Assembly: GCA_947856675.1 (NCBI GenBank)
Contig: CANUCM010000089.1
Location: forward strand, 1 to 19,689
Reading direction: 5' to 3'
DNA: 19,689 bases
Origin: an uncultured Clostridia bacterium
GTDB taxonomy: Bacteria > Bacillota > Clostridia > Oscillospirales > Butyricicoccaceae
A program made the position numbers and the translations under genes. The notes below the pieces were generated by a model. It did not search any database. It saw only the letters and a program-made list of their open reading frames with translations, and had not been told where the DNA came from. Shown here one piece after another: positions 1-8,036 of the stretch (its first letter is position 1; every line of letters begins with the position of its first letter).

Positions 1-2773
1 GGGAGCGCCCGACGCGGCCGCGGATCTGGTGCAGCTGGGCAAGGCCCATGGTGTCGGCGTTTTCGATGATCAGGGTGTTGACGTTGGGGATGTCGACGCC
101 GGTTTCGATGATGGTGGTGCACACCAGAATGGACACTTCGCCGGAATAGGTGCGGCTCATCACGTCGGACAGCTGTTCTTCGCTCATGCGGCCGTGAGCG
201 GTGGCGACCAGCGCGTCGGGAAACTGCTGCCGCAGGTAGGAGGCGGTCTGCTCGATGGAGTCAATGCGGTTGTGCAGGTAATACACCTGTCCGCCGCGTG
301 ACAGCTCACGCCGGATGGCGTCGCGGACGATGGCGTTGTCGTGCTCGAGCACATACGTCTGCACGGGCTGGCGGCCGAGCGGCGGCTCCTCAAGAACCGA
401 CATGTCGCGGATGCCCGACAGTGCCATGTTGAGCGTGCGGGGAATGGGCGTGGCGGTCAGCGTCAGGACATCGACAGACGTGGTCATCTGCTTGATTTGC
501 TCCTTGTGGGACACGCCGAAGCGCTGTTCCTCGTCAACGACCAGCAGCCCGAGGTCCTTAAAGTGCACGTCTTTCTGCAAAATGCGGTGCGTGCCGATGA
601 GCACGTCGCACTGGCCGGTGCGCAGGTGCTGCAGCGTTTCGCGCATTTGCCCGGCGGTGCGGTAGCGCGACATCATTTCAATTTTGACGGGATAGCCGGA
701 AAAACGCTGGCAGGCCGTGAGGTAATGCTGGCGGGCCAGGACTGTGGTGGGCACCAAAATGGCGGCCTGCTTGCCCGAAAGGACGCATTTCATGACGGCG
801 CGCAGGGCGACTTCGGTTTTGCCGAAGCCCACATCGCCGCACAAAAGCCGGTCCATGGGATGGGGCTTTTCCATGTCGCGCTTGATGTCGCGCGCGCAGA
901 TCAGCTGATCCTCGGTTTCCTCGTAGGGGAAGCTCTCCTCAAAGGAGCGCTGGATATCGTCATCGGCGGCAAAGGCAAAGCCCGGGCGTTTCAGCCGCGC
1001 GGCGTACAGGGCGATGAGCCCCTGCGCAAGATCCCGGGCGGCTTTTTTTGCGCGGGACTTGGTTTTTTGCCAGGTGGTGCCGCCCAGCTTACTCAGCTTG
1101 ACGCCGCTGTCCTCGCCTGCGCCGATGTACTTGGATACGAGGTCGAGAGAAGTGGCGGGCACAAAAACGACATCGGTGCCTGCATAGGCAATTTTAATAT
1201 AGTCGCGCTGCACTTTGTCCACGGTAATGCGTTCCACGCCGACAAAGCGTCCGATGCCGTGATGGTCATGCACGACAAGATCGCCGGGCGTGAGGTCGGA
1301 ATAGCTTTTCAAGCGGCTGCGCGACGATTTTTTTCCGTCTTTCCTGTGTTTTTGGCGCTGCATGCCGAGCTGGCCTTCGGTGATAACGGCGGTTTCGCAG
1401 AAAGGGTATTCAAAGCCGGAAGAAAGGTTTTGCGGCAAAACGCAGATGCGTCCCGGGCCGGCCTGGCCGGCGTCGGACACGCAGGGCAGGCCGCGGCCTT
1501 CCAAAAGCTCGCGCAGGCTGGCGGCGCGCTGCACCCCGCCCGCCAGTGCGAAAACGGTGTAGTGCAGGGAGAGATAGCTTTCGAGATCGCTGACGGCGGT
1601 GTCAAGGCTGCCGCCGTAGGAGGGGAGCTGTTTGCAGGTGAGCGAAAGAAGAGCCTGCGGCTGCAGGGGGGTCTGGCTCAGAAACGCATCCATCAGCACG
1701 GCGCTGCGTGAGGTCAGGGCCGTGCGGACTTCTCCCTCGGACAGGCAGAAAGCATAGGCTGTGGGGGCCAAAACGCCGTTTTCCAGGAGATGCACGGTGT
1801 CCTCGTTCATGCGAAACGCCATGGCGCGGGCGCTTTCCAAAACGGCGGGAGTGTCGCTGACAAGGATGAGGGCATTGTCCGGAAGGTAGGAAAACCCCGA
1901 CGCCTGCCGGGGGTAGATGCGGGGGAGATACCGGTCGCAGGCGGCAAAAAGGCCGCTTTGCTCCAGGCGTTCGGCGTCGGAAAGCAGGGTTTCGCGCAGT
2001 GCTTCCCCGGCCCGGGCAGCGGCTTTCCGCAGCGCGGAAGCGAGCGTGCCGACGCCGCCGGGCGCCATGTGGGGCAAGACTTCCCGGGCGGGCAGAATGA
2101 GGCAGCGCTCAATGCTGCGGCTGCGGCGCTGTGTCATGGGGTCAAAAACGCCGAGCGAGTCCACGGTGTCGCCGAAAAACTCCGCGCGCACCGGCGCGCT
2201 CTGGCCGATGGGGAAAATATCCAGAATGCCGCCGCGCAGCGCAAACTGTCCGGGGCCTTCCACGGTCAGGGCGGAGGTATAGCCGGCCTGCGTCAGCCGT
2301 TCAGTCAGGGTGGGCAGGTCATAATCGCCGTCCTGCTCCAGCGTAAAAGAGGCCTTTTCCATAACTTCCGGCGGCATGGCGGACAGCATGAGCGCTTCTG
2401 CCGGGGCGGCCATGACGCGGCAGCCGCCGAAGCGGAAAGCGTGCAGCGCGCCGATGCGCTGCTGCTCGTACTGGCGCGAAACGTTGTCCATATTGTGGAA
2501 GATAAGGTCGCGTACCGGCAGTACGGCGGCGGAGCAGTCCAAAAAGGCCTGTGTGTCCAGCGCCATTTGCCGGGCGTTCTGCTCGTCGCGGGTCACGATG
2601 CACACAGGGCGCGCAAGGTCTTTGCACAGCGCGGCGGCGACGTGTGCCTTGTGGATATGGGAAACACCATAAAGGGAGACGACCCGGGGGCCGTCCCTTC
2701 GCAGTTCCGATATCAGCTGTTGGTATTCCGGCGCAGACCGGAGCAGGTCCAAAAGCACTTCGTGCGTATCCAT
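1..2773 (-). CDS. mfd: Transcription-repair coupling factor Mfd (3' end outside window)
   Basis: ATP-dependent DNA translocase that removes RNA polymerase stalled at lesions and recruits UvrA. The reading frame is open from the ATG at 2773 to the left edge: 924 residues of a family usually near 1,150, so the C-terminal part of the translocase and the UvrA-masking region are missing. After a UvrB-like N-terminal region, an RNA-polymerase-interaction segment has VHDHHGIGRF (near residue 500). The helicase motor shows Walker A GDVGFGKTE (646-654), DEEQRFG (from 747), TATPIPRTL and motif VI RGRVGRS (918-924), right at the edge. AAAGGAG lies 5-6 bases before the ATG. The pth stop is only 9 bases upstream, so the two are co-transcribed. 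Family and order match the pth-mfd end of the Bacillus cluster; the small fin gene found between them in Bacillus is absent. Confidence 0.97.
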   Translation of the reverse strand, partial: MDTHEVLLDLLRSAPEYQQLISELRRDGPRVVSLYGVSHIHKAHVAAALCKDLARPVCIVTRDEQNARQMALDTQAFLDCSAAVLPVRDLIFHNMDNVSRQYEQQRIGALHAFRFGGCRVMAAPAEALMLSAMPPEVMEKASFTLEQDGDYDLPTLTERLTQAGYTSALTVEGPGQFALRGGILDIFPIGQSAPVRAEFFGDTVDSLGVFDPMTQRRSRSIERCLILPAREVLPHMAPGGVGTLASALRKAAARAGEALRETLLSDAERLEQSGLFAACDRYLPRIYPRQASGFSYLPDNALILVSDTPAVLESARAMAFRMNEDTVHLLENGVLAPTAYAFCLSEGEVRTALTSRSAVLMDAFLSQTPLQPQALLSLTCKQLPSYGGSLDTAVSDLESYLSLHYTVFALAGGVQRAASLRELLEGRGLPCVSDAGQAGPGRICVLPQNLSSGFEYPFCETAVITEGQLGMQRQKHRKDGKKSSRSRLKSYSDLTPGDLVVHDHHGIGRFVGVERITVDKVQRDYIKIAYAGTDVVFVPATSLDLVSKYIGAGEDSGVKLSKLGGTTWQKTKSRAKKAARDLAQGLIALYAARLKRPGFAFAADDDIQRSFEESFPYEETEDQLICARDIKRDMEKPHPMDRLLCGDVGFGKTEVALRAVMKCVLSGKQAAILVPTTVLARQHYLTACQRFSGYPVKIEMMSRYRTAGQMRETLQHLRTGQCDVLIGTHRILQKDVHFKDLGLLVVDEEQRFGVSHKEQIKQMTTSVDVLTLTATPIPRTLNMALSGIRDMSVLEEPPLGRQPVQTYVLEHDNAIVRDAIRRELSRGGQVYYLHNRIDSIEQTASYLRQQFPDALVATAHGRMSEEQLSDVMSRTYSGEVSILVCTTIIETGVDIPNVNTLIIENADTMGLAQLHQIRGRVGRS

Positions 2774-2782
2774 AAGGCTCCT

Positions 2783-3394
2783 TTACAGGGTTTTTCCGTT
2801 AAACTGCTGCATAGCGGCGTCCACGCCGTGCTCAACGATGCACAAGGCCGCGTCCGGGGCGAGCCTGACGCCGCTGTACGCTTCGCTGTCCAGGGTGTCT
2901 AGGACAAAATCGCGCATGTCTTCCTGGCCTTCCCGCGGGCTTCCCACGCCGATTTTGACGCGGGGGAACGCATCGGACTGCAGCTGGTAAATGATGTTTT
3001 TTATGCCGTTGTGCCCGCCGGCAGAGCCGCTGCGGCGCACGCGGATGCGGCCGCAGGGCAGGGAAATGTCGTCAAATATGACAATGACGCGTTCCGGCGG
3101 AACGGAAAACGCGGCGGCCATGTCGCGCACAGCCTCGCCGGACAGGTTCATAAAGGTTTGGGGTTTCATCAGCACGATGGTGCGGCCTGCGGCTTCACAC
3201 AGGCCGTAAATGGAGCGAAAGCGGGTTTTGGTCAGCCGTCCGGCTCCCAGCTGCTGCGCCAGCAGGTCGAGGGCCATGAACCCCGCGTTGTGGCGGGTGG
3301 TTTCATATTGTTTCCCGGGGTTTCCCAGTCCGGCAATGATAAAGTCGGCCGTCTGTACGGCCGGAGTCTTGCGGCGTCTGAAAATGGGGAACAC
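2783..3394 (-). CDS. pth: Peptidyl-tRNA hydrolase
   Basis: Cytoplasmic esterase that releases peptides from peptidyl-tRNAs shed by ribosomes. The family active-site set is visible: GLGNPG (Asn25), TRHNAGF (His35, catalytic), NLSG, VIFDD and GGHNGIKN. Length is 203 residues with the start used here, slightly above the usual 185-200 because of a basic N-terminal extension. The start is uncertain. I chose GTG 3394 as the only usable start between the upstream terminator hairpin and the conserved core, but its Shine-Dalgarno-like AAAGGA sits only 1-2 bases away, which is poor. The longer frame to ATG 3502 would translate straight through the terminator hairpin and looks wrong. It lies between prs and mfd, as in many Bacillota. 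Confidence 0.93.
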   Translation of the reverse strand: MFPIFRRRKTPAVQTADFIIAGLGNPGKQYETTRHNAGFMALDLLAQQLGAGRLTKTRFRSIYGLCEAAGRTIVLMKPQTFMNLSGEAVRDMAAAFSVPPERVIVIFDDISLPCGRIRVRRSGSAGGHNGIKNIIYQLQSDAFPRVKIGVGSPREGQEDMRDFVLDTLDSEAYSGVRLAPDAALCIVEHGVDAAMQQFNGKTL

Positions 3395-3411
3395 TTCCTT
3401 TACACAGCACT

Positions 3412-3445
3412 GAAAAAGAAGGCCGGCAGCTGAAAGCCGCCGGCC
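3412..3445 (-). terminator. Intrinsic terminator between prs and pth
   Basis: On the minus strand a 10-bp GC-rich stem (one G-U pair; arms 3436-3445 and 3421-3430, loop TTTCA) is followed by TTCTTTTTC. It ends the prs message, yet pth begins only 17 bases later with no promoter visible in the gap. Some read-through or antitermination is therefore implied. Confidence 0.8.
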
Positions 3446-3526
3446 TGATGGGACAATCTCAGCATGCGCCGCCTGCCTTTGCGGCGGGGCAGGGCGGGGC
3501 ACAGGCCCGCCTGAAGCAAAAGCGCA

Positions 3527-4486
3527 TCAGGCAAAGATTTCGGAAACCGAAACCTCCTCGTAAATGCGGCGGATGGCTTCGGTAAACATGTTGGCCACCG
3601 GAAGCAGCTTGATTTTATCAATTTTCTTGCCGGCAGACAAGGGAACGGTGTCGAGGAGGTAGACTTCGGAGATAACGCTGTTTTCCAGGCGCTCAATGGC
3701 GGGGCCGGACAGCACGGCGTGGGTGGCGCAGGCGACGACGCTTTTGGCGCCGCCGAGATCCATCAGCGCGGCTGCGGCGTTGCACAGCGTGCCGGCGGTG
3801 TCTATCATGTCGTCGACCAGAATGACCTGCTTGCCGCGCACGTCGCCGATGATGTTCATGACTTCGGAAACGTTGGCGCGCTGACGGCGCTTGTCGATGA
3901 TGGCAAGGGGCAGGTCAAGGCGCTCGGTAAACTTGCGGGCGCGGCCGACCGAGCCGAGGTCGGGCGCGACAACAACGACATCTTCGTTGCCCATACCGTA
4001 TTTGTCGGCAAAGTAGGGGATAAGCACAGAGGTGCCCAGAAGGTTGTCAACGGGGATGTTGAAAAAGCCCTGGAGCTGCGAAGCGTGCAAATCCATGGTC
4101 AAAACGCGGTCGGCGCCGGCGGCCTCAATGAGGTCGGCGACCAGCTTGGCCGAAATGGGGTCGCGCGCCTTGGTCTTGCGATCCTGACGGGCGTAGCCGA
4201 AGTAGGGCATGACGGCGGTGATACGGCCGGCGCTGGCGCGGCGGAAAGCATCGATCATGATGAGCATTTCCATCAGGTTGTCGTTGACAGGGTTGCAGGT
4301 GGACTGCACGACGAATACGTCGGCGCCGCGCACCGTTTCGTTGATGGAAACGGAGATTTCACCGTCAGAAAACTTGGTGACGACGGCTTTGCCCAGCTCA
4401 AGACCCAGGGAAGACGCGATTTGAAGGGCCAGGGCAGGGTTGGAGTTGCCTGCAAAGATTTTAATGCTTGTACCATGCGGAATCAT
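3527..4486 (-). CDS. prs: Ribose-phosphate pyrophosphokinase (PRPP synthetase)
   Basis: Makes PRPP from ribose 5-phosphate and ATP for purine, pyrimidine, histidine, tryptophan and NAD synthesis. It has 319 residues, the normal family length. Visible landmarks are the FSDGE segment (39-43), YARQDRK (98-104), the metal-binding histidine motif MDLHASQ (131-137), the flexible catalytic loop KRRQRAN (199-205) and the PRPP-binding motif VILVDDMIDTAGT (221-233). The ATG at 4486 has GGGGG about 10 bases upstream. The gene follows the glmU-like gene by 40 bases with no promoter I can see between them, so it is most likely transcribed from the promoter at 5767-5795. An intrinsic terminator lies about 80 bases after its stop. 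Confidence 0.98.
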   Translation of the reverse strand: MIPHGTSIKIFAGNSNPALALQIASSLGLELGKAVVTKFSDGEISVSINETVRGADVFVVQSTCNPVNDNLMEMLIMIDAFRRASAGRITAVMPYFGYARQDRKTKARDPISAKLVADLIEAAGADRVLTMDLHASQLQGFFNIPVDNLLGTSVLIPYFADKYGMGNEDVVVVAPDLGSVGRARKFTERLDLPLAIIDKRRQRANVSEVMNIIGDVRGKQVILVDDMIDTAGTLCNAAAALMDLGGAKSVVACATHAVLSGPAIERLENSVISEVYLLDTVPLSAGKKIDKIKLLPVANMFTEAIRRIYEEVSVSEIFA

Positions 4487-4526
4487 GCTTTGTTACCCCC
4501 AAATATCTAATATTCAAATGTTTCAT

Positions 4527-5708
4527 TTACAGCTTTCCGCTTTCGCGGCGTTTTTTTGCCCAGCCCGGTTTTACAGTGGCGCGGACGCGGCCGATGCACA
4601 GGGAATCGGGCTCGACTTGCTCGGTCACGGTAGTGCCGGCGGCAAGATAGGCTCCGCTGCCGACTGTGACGGGCGACACCAGATTGACATTGCAGCCGAT
4701 GAAGCTGTCATCGCCGACAACGGTACGGTATTTGTTCTTGCCGTCATAGTTGACGGTGACGACGCCGCAGCCGACGTTGACGCGCTGGCCGAGCGAGGCG
4801 TCGCCCAGGTAGGTCAGGTGTGCGACCTTGGTGCCGTCGCCGATGTCGGCCTTTTTCAGCTCGACGAAATCGCCGATGCGGGCTTTCCGGCCGACGGTGC
4901 AGCCGGGGCGAATGTAGGCAAAGGGCCCGACGGTTGTGCCGTCGCCGACCGAGCTGTCAAAAATCTGGGAGCTGTTGACCGAAACGCCGCAGCCGATGTC
5001 GGCATTTTCCAAAAAGGCGTTGGGGCCGATGCGGCAGCCTTCGCCGATGCGGGTGCGGCCGTTTAAAAAGCAGCCGGGCAGCACAACCGTACCGGCGCCG
5101 ATATGGGCCAGCGGCGAAATATAGGTCGTGTTGGGGTCTGTCAGCATGACGCCCTGTTCCATCCAGAAATAATTGATGCGTGCACGCAGCGCTTCCTGAG
5201 CATAGTAGGCGCTGACGGTATCGGTTACGATATGGTGTTCGGAAGGCGCCGTATCATGCGCCACGGCGTTTAAATCCTCGCAAAGCTGTTCGGCCGAAAG
5301 CTGGGAAAAATCGCCGAAATCCAAAGCTTCCAGCGATTCGCGCGGCATAAAAACGGCCAGTGGCGTATCGCCAAAGCGCAAAACGGCCGTGCCGTTGGCC
5401 GATTCGGCGCGCTGTGCCAGCGCGTTGAGCGTCTGCAGCGACAGGGCGGGCGCCGGCTGCACAATGACAAGCACCGAATCCGCGTCGGATTCAAGAAGGT
5501 ACGCGTCGATCAGCTGCGCCTGGTTGTCGGCGGCCAGGCAGCGGACGCTGCCGTTTTTTCCGGCGCACACGCCGCGGCTGAAAACGCGCCCGGGCGAAAA
5601 GGCCGAAGCGGCCAGCGCAAGATGGTCGAAGACGCTGCAGGACAAAAGCTCAATGTGAAAAGCGGCATCCTGCGGGGGAACAAGAATGAGAGTATCGGTG
5701 AGCTGCAT
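4527..5708 (-). CDS. GlmU-like glucosamine-1-phosphate acetyltransferase with vestigial uridylyltransferase half
   Basis: The C-terminal half is a left-handed beta-helix acetyltransferase of the GlmU type, which acetylates glucosamine 1-phosphate on the way to UDP-GlcNAc for peptidoglycan. Hexapeptide turns run from about residue 195 to 365. Residues matching the known E. coli active site appear present: Arg267 (FAYIRPG), Lys285/286 (VELKK), His297 and Tyr300 (AHLTYLGD), Asn311, Asn320-Tyr321 (NYDGKNK). The N-terminal 150 residues are far shorter than the usual 230-residue pyrophosphorylase domain and lack its LAAGxGTRM signature; the protein begins MQLTDTLILVPPQDAAFHI. Total length is 393 residues against about 450. 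The ATG at 5708 is preceded by GGAAGGGAG at good spacing. First gene of the unit leading to prs, the same place as glmU (gcaD) in Bacillus. Uridylyltransferase activity is unlikely for this protein (inference). Confidence 0.9.
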   Translation of the reverse strand: MQLTDTLILVPPQDAAFHIELLSCSVFDHLALAASAFSPGRVFSRGVCAGKNGSVRCLAADNQAQLIDAYLLESDADSVLVIVQPAPALSLQTLNALAQRAESANGTAVLRFGDTPLAVFMPRESLEALDFGDFSQLSAEQLCEDLNAVAHDTAPSEHHIVTDTVSAYYAQEALRARINYFWMEQGVMLTDPNTTYISPLAHIGAGTVVLPGCFLNGRTRIGEGCRIGPNAFLENADIGCGVSVNSSQIFDSSVGDGTTVGPFAYIRPGCTVGRKARIGDFVELKKADIGDGTKVAHLTYLGDASLGQRVNVGCGVVTVNYDGKNKYRTVVGDDSFIGCNVNLVSPVTVGSGAYLAAGTTVTEQVEPDSLCIGRVRATVKPGWAKKRRESGKL

Positions 5709-5766
5709 GTGCTCCCTTCCTTTAAAGCAACAGATTGGCGCCGCACGGACAGGGCGGCACAGAATA

Positions 5767-5795
5767 AGTATAGCACACACAGGGCAAAAAACCAA
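5767..5795 (-). promoter_or_regulatory. Sigma-A-type promoter for the glmU-like/prs unit
   Basis: On the minus strand, -35 TTGGTT (5790-5795) and -10 TATACT (5767-5772) are separated by 17 bases. It lies about 60 bases upstream of the ATG at 5708 and back to back with the plus-strand promoter at 5841-5869. Confidence 0.7.
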
Positions 5796-5840
5796 GGCCT
5801 TTTGCAGGAAAAAGCGTACAAAAGAGGGCTTTTGCAGGCC

Positions 5841-5869
5841 TTTGCGCCGCGTCATATTTGTGGTATAAT
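5841..5869 (+). promoter_or_regulatory. Extended -10 promoter for the dnaD-like operon
   Basis: TATAAT at 5864-5869 carries the TG extension (TGGTATAAT). A weak -35, TTTGCG (5841-5846), sits at 17-base spacing. The predicted leader to the ATG at 5944 is about 68 bases and contains a strong AAGGGAGG sequence at 5889-5896. Confidence 0.75.
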
Positions 5870-5943
5870 GTCGGTACGAAACAAAGAAAAGGGAGGCGGC
5901 CCTCATTCAGCGGCTGAGGATACAAAAACAGGGGCAGGAAGCC

Positions 5944-7110
5944 ATGGCGCTGCTGACGCAGGCCGCGGACGGGGACGCCGCCCTCTTGTACGCCTGCGCG
6001 CAGGCCGCAGGGGGGACGGCCGTTTTGTGTGATGCGGCGGAAACGCTGCGCATGCAGCCCGGCAGAGTGGAAAAAGCGGCCAACCTTCTGGTGCTGTACG
6101 GGTTGGCCTGTGATGCGGCGCTGCCGCCGCCGGCGGAGCAGCGCGAGGCGGCGCCGGAGGACATGCTCGCAACGCAGCGTACGGACGCGGCGTTCCGCGG
6201 GCTTGTCAAGCACACCGAGTGCATGCTGGGACGGGTGCTGCGGCGCCGCGAGCTGGAGGCACTGCACGGGGTGTATACCGAGCTGAACCTGCCGGCCGAC
6301 GTGCTCATGCTGCTGGTCAATTACTGCAGCATGCGGGAAAACCTGAGCGCGCGCGAAATCGAGCGGCAGGCTTACCGCTGGGCCGACGCGGGACTGACCA
6401 CATACGAGCAGGCGGAGCGGTACATGCGCCGGCAGCAGCACCTTCGTGCGGAAGGAACCCGGGTTTTGCGCATGCTGGGCGTGTACGATCGCCGGCCGTC
6501 GGAAACCGAGGCGAAGTACATTGCGCGCTGGAGCGACTGGGAGACGCCGGATGAGCTGCTGCGCCTGGCTTATGATCGCACGGTGGTGCGCTGCGGCAAG
6601 CTGGAGTGGCGCTATATGGACAAGATCCTCGAAAGCTGGCATAAGCAGGGCTTTGAAACGGCGCGGCAGGTGGAGCAGGGCGATCGGAAAGCGCCGCCGG
6701 TGCGCCGGAGCGCGGCCGAAAGCGTGACGCAGACGGTGGCACGCGCATTTGAGGCGCGCCGCAAAGCCCGTGAAAAACAGCTGAAGGAACGGCTGGAGCA
6801 GCTGATGCAGAGCGATGAGCGCTTTGCTGAAAACGAACGACAGCTGCGGCTGTGCGCTTCGCGCGCGGCGCGGGCGGCGATGGGCGGCGCCGGGACACAG
6901 GCCGGGCTGGACGAAAAACGGGCGCAGCTTTTGAAGGTGCGGCAGGAGATCCTGCAAAGCCGCGGACTTCCGCCCGATTGGCTGGATGACAAGCCTGACT
7001 GCCCCAAATGCGGGGACAGAGGGTATATCGGAAGCGTCATGTGCGAGTGCTTTGAGCGTGCCTGCCGCGAAGAAAGCGAGCGGCGCGAAAAAGCTGGTAT
7101 CCCTGAGTAA
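5944..7110 (+). CDS. DnaD-family primosome protein fused to a DnaI/DnaC-type zinc module
   Basis: DnaD/DnaB-family proteins remodel DNA and help load the replicative helicase in Bacillota. The 388-residue protein starts with a winged-helix-like segment (1-60). Two helical DnaD/DnaB_2-like units follow (about 80-160 and 165-235); the second ends in YMDKILESW (224-232), the family's YxxxI..W signature. A charged helical stretch (255-345) then leads to CPKCGDRGYIGSVMCECF (353-370), a CxxC-x10-CxC zinc motif typical of the N-terminal part of clostridial DnaC/DnaI helicase loaders. Those loaders continue into an AAA+ ATPase; this one stops 18 residues later. The ATG 5944 has AGGA 5 bases upstream. 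A better ribosome site (GGGAGG, 5891-5896) points to an in-frame ATT at 5905, so the true N-terminus may be 13 residues longer. First gene of a two-gene operon. Confidence 0.85.
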   Translation: MALLTQAADGDAALLYACAQAAGGTAVLCDAAETLRMQPGRVEKAANLLVLYGLACDAALPPPAEQREAAPEDMLATQRTDAAFRGLVKHTECMLGRVLRRRELEALHGVYTELNLPADVLMLLVNYCSMRENLSAREIERQAYRWADAGLTTYEQAERYMRRQQHLRAEGTRVLRMLGVYDRRPSETEAKYIARWSDWETPDELLRLAYDRTVVRCGKLEWRYMDKILESWHKQGFETARQVEQGDRKAPPVRRSAAESVTQTVARAFEARRKAREKQLKERLEQLMQSDERFAENERQLRLCASRAARAAMGGAGTQAGLDEKRAQLLKVRQEILQSRGLPPDWLDDKPDCPKCGDRGYIGSVMCECFERACREESERREKAGIPE

Positions 7111-7141
7111 ATGCCGGACGGGAAAGGAGCGGTGCGGCGTG

Positions 7142-8017
7142 ATGAAAAGAAAATGCTTTGTATGGGTGCTGTGCTGTGCCGCCGTGCTGTGCATGATGCC
7201 GGCTTCGGTGCATGCGGACAGCGGGCCCAAGCCTTCTGTGCGCATTCGTTTTCAGAACATGGGGGATGAGCTGTGCTACGGCACGCTGCTTTCCAAAACC
7301 GATTCTACGGGCCCGGCTTCTGCCTGGGACGGCAACCCGGAGCATGCATATTATTATGACCTGGATGAGGAGATCTGGCAGGCGTTTGTCGATTATGAGG
7401 ACGCAGACGGCTATTACTTTTTGCAGGAAGGCTGGCTTTGCAGCGAGAGCAAACAGCTGAACTGGACGTATTATCCGCCGTCCAGCTTCAAGATATTGCT
7501 GTACTATCCTCAAACGGATTCGTATGTTGTCAGCGGCATCTATGAGCGCTATGCCTTTGACAGCTATTTTACGGTGGACATGTCAGCGGTGGAAAGCGGT
7601 GCGTCCGGCGCGATCATTACGGCCGAAAAGAGCTATGATTTTACCTGGGAACTGATATCAATGCTCTGCCGCGCGGTTCTTACCATCGCCCTGGAAATGG
7701 CGCTCGCCTGGTGTTTTGGCCTGCGGGGAAAACGCACACTGCGCATTGTCCTGTGCGTCAATGTCGTGACGCAGATTGCCCTGAACGTCGCTTTGAACGT
7801 TATTAACTACAATTTCGGGCTGTTTGCCTTTATCGCAGGGTATATCCTGCTGGAGCTGATGGTTTTTGCCGTGGAGGCGGTCATATATGTCGTGCTGCTG
7901 CGCACGGACAGCCGGCGCATTTCCCGCCGGAGGATTGTTGCGTATGCGCTGACGGCCAACGTGGTGTCATTTGCAGCCGGAATGGGCGTTGCACAGGTGA
8001 TTCCCGGTATTTTCTGA
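7142..8017 (+). CDS. Secreted/membrane protein of unknown function, four C-terminal membrane helices
   Basis: I do not recognise this family. The 291-residue product has a signal peptide (basic start, hydrophobic core 6-20, cleavage likely after SVHA at 22-25). An extracytoplasmic domain rich in Tyr, Asp and Trp follows (about 26-170), then four hydrophobic helices near 171-193, 199-222, 225-253 and 264-290, the last after a basic SRRRI segment. The domain order suggests a sensor or anchored surface protein, but no catalytic motif is visible. AAAGGAG (7123-7129) is 9 bases before an in-frame GTG at 7139 and 12 before the ATG used here, so either start is possible. It begins 31 bases after the dnaD-like stop with no promoter between, so the two are probably co-transcribed. 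A terminator follows directly. Confidence 0.8.
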   Translation: MKRKCFVWVLCCAAVLCMMPASVHADSGPKPSVRIRFQNMGDELCYGTLLSKTDSTGPASAWDGNPEHAYYYDLDEEIWQAFVDYEDADGYYFLQEGWLCSESKQLNWTYYPPSSFKILLYYPQTDSYVVSGIYERYAFDSYFTVDMSAVESGASGAIITAEKSYDFTWELISMLCRAVLTIALEMALAWCFGLRGKRTLRIVLCVNVVTQIALNVALNVINYNFGLFAFIAGYILLELMVFAVEAVIYVVLLRTDSRRISRRRIVAYALTANVVSFAAGMGVAQVIPGIF

Positions 8018-8036
8018 CGGCTGCCGGACAGAAGAA

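Noticed and set aside
341..2902. Two long plus-strand open frames (341-1711 and 1790-2902) in the mfd/pth region
   Set aside because: They are antisense to mfd, which shows a full series of helicase motifs; the plus frames give low-complexity translations without ribosome sites. GC-rich codon bias produces such shadows.
3395..3502. Longer N-terminus of pth from ATG 3502
   Set aside because: It would translate the prs terminator hairpin, and the extra residues do not resemble the family.
5722..7245. Minus-strand frame of 507 codons opposite the dnaD-like gene
   Set aside because: No ribosome site and no family motifs; it would run through both divergent promoters. The plus strand carries the recognisable protein.
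7111..8017. Remnant of a DnaC AAA+ ATPase after the dnaD-like gene
   Set aside because: No Walker A or B motif is visible in the plus-strand frames; the segment is fully used by the signal-peptide/membrane protein.
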